A DNA stretch of 9,748 bases from Streptosporangiaceae bacterium (lineage in GTDB: Bacteria; Actinomycetota; Actinomycetes; Streptosporangiales; Streptosporangiaceae): NCBI GenBank assembly GCA_030041195.1, contig JASHOI010000571.1:1-9748 (forward strand). The letters run 5' to 3'. Of the stretch, positions 5,811-9,748 are shown in pieces. The notes beneath the pieces were generated by a model. The model was not told the origin of the DNA and made no database searches. It saw nothing but the letters and a program-made list of their open reading frames with translations. A program made the translations under genes and the position numbers. How positions within the stretch are numbered: position 1 is the stretch's first letter; the number at the start of each line of letters is the position of its first letter.

Positions 5811-6224
5811 GTGACCATCGCAGCCACAGCCGCCCCGGCGTCCCCGCAGCCAGCCAGCGAATGCTGCACGCCGCTGCTGCGCCAGCCGATCACCGCCGGC
5901 CAGGCCGCCGGCCTCGCCCGCATGCTCAAAGCGCTGGCCGATCCGGTCCGGCTGCAACTGGTCTCGATGGTCGCCGCACACGACGGCGGCGAGGCCTGCG
6001 TCTGCGAGCTGACCGGCCCGCTGGGACTCACCCAGCCGACCATCTCACATCACCTGAAGATCCTGGTCGACGCCGGAATCTTCACCCGCGACAAGCGTGG
6101 CGTCTGGGCTTACTACGCCCTCGTCCCCGCCGCTCTGAGCGCGCTCGCCGCCGTGCTCACCCCCGGTCATTTGCGGACGAGCATCACTTCGGTGTCACCG
6201 GGCCAGTCCCAGAAAACGCCTTGA
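5811..6224 (+). CDS. arsR: ArsR-family arsenite-responsive repressor
   Basis: A 137-residue winged-helix repressor. The ArsR/SmtB core runs from about residue 30 to 115: LARMLKALADPVRLQLVSMV, then the recognition helix region LTQPTISHHLKILVDAGI, then the wing KRGVWAYYALVP. Candidate As(III) ligands are Cys63 and Cys65 in EACVCELTG at the start of the DNA-binding region, plus Cys18-Cys19 (SECCTPLL) in the N-terminal arm. A Cys-Cys arm plus one core cysteine resembles the binding site of Corynebacterium glutamicum ArsR (Cys15, Cys16, Cys55), while Cys-x-Cys resembles the E. coli plasmid ArsR type; this protein has both. The GTG at 5811 is preferred because a -10 box sits just before it; in-frame ATGs farther upstream (for example 5751 and 5781) fall within the operator dyads. 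Arsenite binding should release DNA and turn on the divergent arsM operon and arsR itself. Its 3' end overlaps the histidine kinase gene by 41 bases on the opposite strand. Confidence 0.93.
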   Translation: MTIAATAAPASPQPASECCTPLLRQPITAGQAAGLARMLKALADPVRLQLVSMVAAHDGGEACVCELTGPLGLTQPTISHHLKILVDAGIFTRDKRGVWAYYALVPAALSALAAVLTPGHLRTSITSVSPGQSQKTP

Positions 6225-7530
6225 GGGCGACGGGCCGAAGGCCACCGACGCGATCGGCCACCGGCCTCGGGCTCCCGGAATGAGCCGCCTCTGGGCTGGG
6301 GAAGGTGACCTCCACGATGAGTCCTCCCCGTGGCCGGGGACGGATCGTCAGGGAACCCGCGTGGGCGCTGACGATCGCCTGCACGATCGACAGCCCCAGC
6401 CCCGAGCCGTCCGGGTGACCGGTGCGCTCGGTCGCCAGGCGCTCGAACGGCTGGGTGAGCCGGCCGACCGCGCCGGCGTCGACAACCGGGCCGGTGTTGG
6501 CGACCGACAGCACGGCGACGTCGCCGCGTCGCTCCGTGATCACGTCGATCCGGCCGGGGTTCGAGTTGTACGCAAGGGCGTTGTCGACCAGGTTCGCGAC
6601 CAGGCGCTCGACCAGGCGCGGGTCGCCGGTCGCCGGGGCCCGCCCGAGGACGGAGCGCAGTTCGATCGAGCGGGCCGCTGCCCCGGACTCACGGCTGAGC
6701 AGGACCTGCTCGGCCACCATCGCGAGATCGAACGGCTCGTGCCTGGTGAGCCCGGCCTGCCCGCGGGTGAGCGTGAGCAGCGATGTGATCAGGCGTTCGA
6801 GCTGCGCTCCGGACGCGAGCACCTGCTCGTGTGCGGCGCGGAGGGTCTGTTCGCTCGCGTCGGGGTCCGACAGTGCCAGCTGGATGCGGGTCCGCTGCAG
6901 CGCGAGCGGCGTGCGCAGCTCGTGCGAGGCGTTCGCGACGAACTGGCGCTGGGACCGGATGAACTGCTCCAGCCTGGAGAGCAGGTCGTCGAAGGTGTCC
7001 CCCAGTTCCTTGAGCTCGTCATTCGGGCCGGGCAGTGCCAGCCGCTCCTTCAGGTTGGAGGCCGAGATGTTGCGCGCGGTGGCGGTGATCGTCCGCAGCG
7101 GCCGGAGCACCCTTCCCGCGAGGAGCCAGCCGAGCGCCACCGACAGCACCGCCATGATCGCCAGCGCCAGCCAGGAGTACACGGACAGGTTGTGCAGGTC
7201 GGCGGCGTTCTGGCTGCTGGCGAGCAGGTCCAGCGCGTTCACCTGCCGTGAGACGGCGCCTCCGATGTGGCGTCCGCTTCCGCTCAGTGAGACGAAGTCC
7301 GAGCCCTTGCCGTGATGATCAGGGATCGTGCAGATCACCGCGCTTTTCGAGCTCGCATAGCACGTGCCCGCGCTGGTCGCGCTCCGCACGAGCACGTTCG
7401 TGATCACGAGAAGCGCCGCGCCGGAGAGCGTGAACAGCAGGCCGTAGAGTGCGGTGAGCCGCAGCCGGATCGTCCGCCGAGGCAGGTGCGGCCGGTCGGC
7501 GATCCGGAGCAGGGTACGGAAGACGGCCAT
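6184..7530 (-). CDS. HAMP-domain sensor histidine kinase
   Basis: A 448-residue membrane histidine kinase, partner of the preceding response regulator. Membrane segments lie at about 24-47 and 119-138, enclosing an outside loop of about 70 residues with Cys57 and Cys67 that may form a disulfide or bind a ligand. A HAMP linker follows (about 139-190, GRVLRPLRTITATARNIS). The phosphoaccepting His203 lies in NASHELRTPLA. The ATP-binding domain has the N box VANLVDNALAYN (311-322), G1-like SVANTGP (342-348), where the usual Asp is absent as in many actinobacterial kinases, an F box PFERL (361-365) and G2 DGSGLGLSIV (374-383). A Ser/Pro/Arg-rich tail of about 35 residues follows the catalytic domain and covers the overlap with arsR. 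The ATG lies 3 bases after the regulator stop, so the two genes are co-translated. The signal is unknown; arsenic sensing is not supported by anything beyond adjacency. Confidence 0.93.
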   Translation of the reverse strand: MAVFRTLLRIADRPHLPRRTIRLRLTALYGLLFTLSGAALLVITNVLVRSATSAGTCYASSKSAVICTIPDHHGKGSDFVSLSGSGRHIGGAVSRQVNALDLLASSQNAADLHNLSVYSWLALAIMAVLSVALGWLLAGRVLRPLRTITATARNISASNLKERLALPGPNDELKELGDTFDDLLSRLEQFIRSQRQFVANASHELRTPLALQRTRIQLALSDPDASEQTLRAAHEQVLASGAQLERLITSLLTLTRGQAGLTRHEPFDLAMVAEQVLLSRESGAAARSIELRSVLGRAPATGDPRLVERLVANLVDNALAYNSNPGRIDVITERRGDVAVLSVANTGPVVDAGAVGRLTQPFERLATERTGHPDGSGLGLSIVQAIVSAHAGSLTIRPRPRGGLIVEVTFPSPEAAHSGSPRPVADRVGGLRPVALKAFSGTGPVTPK

Positions 7531-7533
7531 CGG

Positions 7534-8193
7534 TCACGCCTCGATTCGGTAGCCGGAGCGCGACACGGTCTCGATCAACGGCGGATCGCCGAGCTTTGCG
7601 CGCAGCCGGCTGATCGTCACCGCGACCGCATTGGTGAACGGATCGGCGAGTTCGTCCCACACGCGCTCCAGCAATTCCTCGGCGGAGACCGCCCTGCCGT
7701 CCGATGCCGCCAGCAGCTCGAGGACCCCGAATTCCTTCGGCCCGAGCTCGAGCAACCGCCCGGAACGGGACGCCCGCCGCTTGGCCGTGTCGACGACCAG
7801 GTCGGCGACGCGCAGCACCGGGGGCGCAGCCGGGTGCGACCGGCGCGCGAGCGCACGGACGCGAGCCACGAGCACCGGGAAGTCGAACGGCTTGCCGAGA
7901 TAGTCGTCGGCCCCGAGGCCGAGCCCTTCCACCAGATCCTCGGAATCCGCCGCGGCGGTGAGCATCAGCACCCTGCTGCGGCGCTCCGCCGCGATCAGCT
8001 GCGTGCAGACCTCGTCACCGGGCAGGCCGGGCAGGTCGCGATCGAGGACGATCACGTCGTAGTCGTTGGTCAGCGCGCGCTCGAGGCCACCCGGACCGTC
8101 GAGCGCGACGTCGACCGCCATCTGCGCGCGCCGCAGGCCGGCCGCCACCATCTCGGCCATCTCGGCCTGGTCCTCGACCACGAGCACGCGCAC
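7534..8193 (-). CDS. OmpR/PhoB-family response regulator
   Basis: A 219-residue two-component regulator. The receiver domain (about 1-115) has the acid pocket Glu7-Asp8 (LVVEDQ), the phosphoacceptor Asp51 (VIVLDRDLPG), Thr79 (LMLTA) and Lys101 (GADDYLGKPF). The C-terminal winged helix (about 125-219) includes LELGPKEFGVLELLA, AEELLERVWD, the recognition helix NAVAVTISRLRAKLG and the closing hairpin IETVSRSGYRIEA. The GTG at 8193 is chosen because GAGGGAGA lies 5 bases upstream and the protein then begins MRVLVVEDQ as is usual; an ATG at 8244 would add 17 residues unlike the family. It heads an operon with the kinase and is divergent from the permease gene, so the permease is a likely target. 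Phosphorylated regulator would bind direct repeats in the shared intergenic region. Confidence 0.94.
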   Translation of the reverse strand: MRVLVVEDQAEMAEMVAAGLRRAQMAVDVALDGPGGLERALTNDYDVIVLDRDLPGLPGDEVCTQLIAAERRSRVLMLTAAADSEDLVEGLGLGADDYLGKPFDFPVLVARVRALARRSHPAAPPVLRVADLVVDTAKRRASRSGRLLELGPKEFGVLELLAASDGRAVSAEELLERVWDELADPFTNAVAVTISRLRAKLGDPPLIETVSRSGYRIEA

Positions 8194-8335
8194 GTCGATC
8201 TCCCTCGCCCTGACCAGGTGTTCCAGCAAGCATGACGCATTCACCCTTTCAAAAACATTTCATCCGGCGCCGCGGCCGAGGGGCGGCACCGGCGGCGTTA
8301 GGTTTCTGAAACCGCCGGCCCCGTAGAACGGCCTC
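8194..8335. promoter_or_regulatory. Divergent promoter region of regulator and permease genes
   Basis: A 142-base intergenic region. It holds two TTTCA direct repeats (8247-8251 and 8258-8262) at 11-bp phasing, with a weaker TTCA at 8240-8243, the spacing expected for tandem OmpR-family half-sites. Closer to the permease is the dyad GGTTTC-T-GAAACC (8301-8313), interleaved with an outer inverted repeat CCGGCGG/CCGCCGG (8289-8295 and 8312-8318). TAGGTT (8299-8304) could be a -10 box for the permease. No good -35 is evident and no strong -10 is seen toward the regulator. All roles are inferred. Confidence 0.45.
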
Positions 8336-9748
8336 ATGACACGAACGAGCCAGTCAGAGGCACCCACCGGACAGGGCGGCAGCCTCTATTTCAGTTACCT
8401 TCGCCTCGAACTCCGGCACCGGCGGCGGCAGGCGGTCTTCATCGCGGCCGGCCTGGCGGTCGGCATCGCCCTGGTGATCACGGTGACCGCCGTCTCCGCG
8501 GGGGTCAGCAACGCGCAGGCCGGCGTGCTGAACAAGCTGTACGGGATCGGCACCGACATCACCGTCACCCGGCCCTACACCCCCGCCGACGCGGACGCCG
8601 GGAAGGAAGACCACGAGATCAATCCCGGCATGACGGGGTTCGAGTACCTCGACGACGCCAACCAGGGCATGTTCACCGCGCCGGCGGCCGGGACCATCGC
8701 GGCCCTGCCGGGTGTGCGCGCCGCGGCCGGCATGCTCGCGCTGGGCCAGTCGACGCCCGACACCGGACCCGCCAATCCGGCCGACCCGGAAGCCGACGGG
8801 CCGGTCACCACGCTCATCGACGCCGTCGACACCGCCGACAGGCAGCTCGGCCCGCTCAGCGAGGTCACGATCATCTCCGGGCGCGACCTGGCCGCCGCCG
8901 ACGCCGACGCGGACGTGGCGATCGTGGACTCCGGCTACGCAAAGGCCAACCACCTGCACGTGGGGTCGGTGATCACGCTGGCCCACCACGACGTGCGGGT
9001 GGTCGGGATCTTCAGCAGCCCGGACGTGCAGATCGACAACAACTCGAACCCGGAGTACACCCAGCCCGCCGGAACCGTTCCGGACATCCTGATCCCGCTC
9101 GGCACCGGGCAGGCCCTGGCGGACCTGCGGGGCGAGATCACCACGGTCTACGTGTCCGCCGCGAGCCCCGCCGACATCGCCGCTGTTGCCGCCAAGATCA
9201 AGGCGCAACTGCCGTGGGCCGACGTGACCACGTCCGCGAGCCTGGCCAGCGAGATCAGCGGCTCGCTGGGCACCACGGCCAGGCTGGCCAAAGACCTCGG
9301 CCGGTGGCTCGCGATCGCGGTGCTGGCCGCGGCGTTCGCCCTGGCGGCCCTGCTCATGGTGCTGGCGGTCTCCCGGCGGGTCCGCGAGTTCGGCACGCTG
9401 AAGGCACTAGGCTGGCCGGCCCGCCGGATCACCGCCCAGGTGCTGGGCGAGTCGGTGACGATCGGCGTGGCCGGCGCCCTGTCCGGCATCGGCCTGGGGT
9501 ACGCCGCCACCGCGCTGATCTCCGCGCTGGAATCGACGCTGACCGCGACGGCCGCCGCGGCCCCCGGCAGCACCGAGCCGCACGGCTTCTTCGGGCTGGT
9601 GAACGTCAGGACCGGGGTGCACATCTTCAAAACCACGCTGTTCCCGGGCACCTACAGCTCGACGCCGGTCCACTTCAGCGCGCCGGTCGCGCCCGGCGTG
9701 GTGGCTCTCGCCGCCGGGCTCGGCATCGCCGGCGGGCTGCTGGCCGGC
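8336..9748 (+). CDS. FtsX/MacB-like ABC transporter permease, 3' end beyond the window
   Basis: The reading frame opens at the ATG at 8336 and stays open for 471 codons to the window edge, so the C terminus is missing. After a short cytoplasmic lead rich in Arg (RLELRHRRRQ, about 23-32) comes membrane segment 1 (about 33-55, FIAAGLAVGIALVITVTAVSA). A large outside domain of MacB periplasmic-core type follows (about 56-320), containing DITVTRPY, LPGVRAAAG and VVGIFSSPD. Segment 2 lies at about 324-346, followed by the FtsX signature SRRVREFGTLKALGWPARRITAQVLGE split over 346-372; segment 3 is at about 373-396, and a fourth hydrophobic stretch starts near 455. Such permeases pair with a MacB/LolD-type ATPase and act as mechanotransmission machines that export lipoproteins, peptides or antibiotics, or control cell-wall enzymes. 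The ATPase is not in the window and may follow. Divergence from a two-component system suggests signal-controlled expression. The family is firm; the substrate is unknown. Confidence 0.9.
   Translation, partial: MTRTSQSEAPTGQGGSLYFSYLRLELRHRRRQAVFIAAGLAVGIALVITVTAVSAGVSNAQAGVLNKLYGIGTDITVTRPYTPADADAGKEDHEINPGMTGFEYLDDANQGMFTAPAAGTIAALPGVRAAAGMLALGQSTPDTGPANPADPEADGPVTTLIDAVDTADRQLGPLSEVTIISGRDLAAADADADVAIVDSGYAKANHLHVGSVITLAHHDVRVVGIFSSPDVQIDNNSNPEYTQPAGTVPDILIPLGTGQALADLRGEITTVYVSAASPADIAAVAAKIKAQLPWADVTTSASLASEISGSLGTTARLAKDLGRWLAIAVLAAAFALAALLMVLAVSRRVREFGTLKALGWPARRITAQVLGESVTIGVAGALSGIGLGYAATALISALESTLTATAAAAPGSTEPHGFFGLVNVRTGVHIFKTTLFPGTYSSTPVHFSAPVAPGVVALAAGLGIAGGLLAG

Noticed and set aside
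6280..7251. Plus-strand open frames opposite the histidine kinase, and a similar one opposite the response regulator (7312-8235)
   Set aside because: Translations are rich in Arg, Gln and Asp with no domain pattern, while the minus-strand frames contain intact kinase and receiver motifs.
8354..9208. Minus-strand frame of 284 codons under the permease
   Set aside because: The opposite frame from 8336 is continuously open to the window end and encodes a recognisable FtsX-type permease; the minus frame is Gly/Val/Asp-rich without known motifs.

Overview
The window is very GC-rich and gene-dense, with many GTG starts, short intergenic gaps and several apparently leaderless promoters, which points to a high-GC actinobacterium. 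The protein families fit this: a low-molecular-weight-phosphatase type ArsC, an ArsM/aquaporin ars operon, a MoxR ATPase of the CoxD type and a MacB/FtsX-like permease. The genus cannot be read from this stretch alone.

Layout. (1) Positions 3-1303, plus strand: a small cupin resembling 3-hydroxyanthranilate dioxygenase, possibly cut by the window edge, followed after 8 bases by a CoxD-like MoxR AAA+ ATPase. The von Willebrand factor A partner that usually follows such an ATPase is absent. (2) Positions 1347-2025, plus strand: a type II toxin-antitoxin pair of the FitAB/VapBC class with an AT-rich tandem-repeat/palindrome operator at the antitoxin start codon. (3) Positions 2079-3740, plus strand: an unrecognised 553-residue protein that appears to be an internal duplication of one domain. 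(4) A GC stem-loop at 3741-3759 separates it from the convergent arsenic operon. (5) Positions 3762-5717, minus strand: arsM, an AqpS-like aquaglyceroporin and arsC, tightly packed. arsR runs divergently on the plus strand (5811-6224), and two similar 20-bp dyads lie between arsM and arsR. No ArsB or Acr3 pump is present. (6) Positions 6184-8193, minus strand: an OmpR-type response regulator and its HAMP histidine kinase; the kinase gene overlaps the 3' end of arsR tail to tail. (7) From 8336 to the window end, plus strand: the N-terminal 471 codons of a FtsX/MacB-type permease, divergent from the response regulator.

How the genes may work together. The ars genes form a coherent module. ArsR senses As(III), ArsC reduces arsenate to arsenite, ArsM methylates arsenite, and the channel protein offers a downhill route out for As(III) or methylated products. 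This replaces a pump, as in the known AqpS/ArsC arrangement of Sinorhizobium. The two-component system and divergent permease look like a sensor-controlled transporter unit, with TTTCA direct repeats at 11-bp phasing between them as a possible regulator site. The most unfamiliar element is the duplicated-domain protein at 2079-3740. I did not see a defence island, CRISPR array, insertion sequence or RNA gene.
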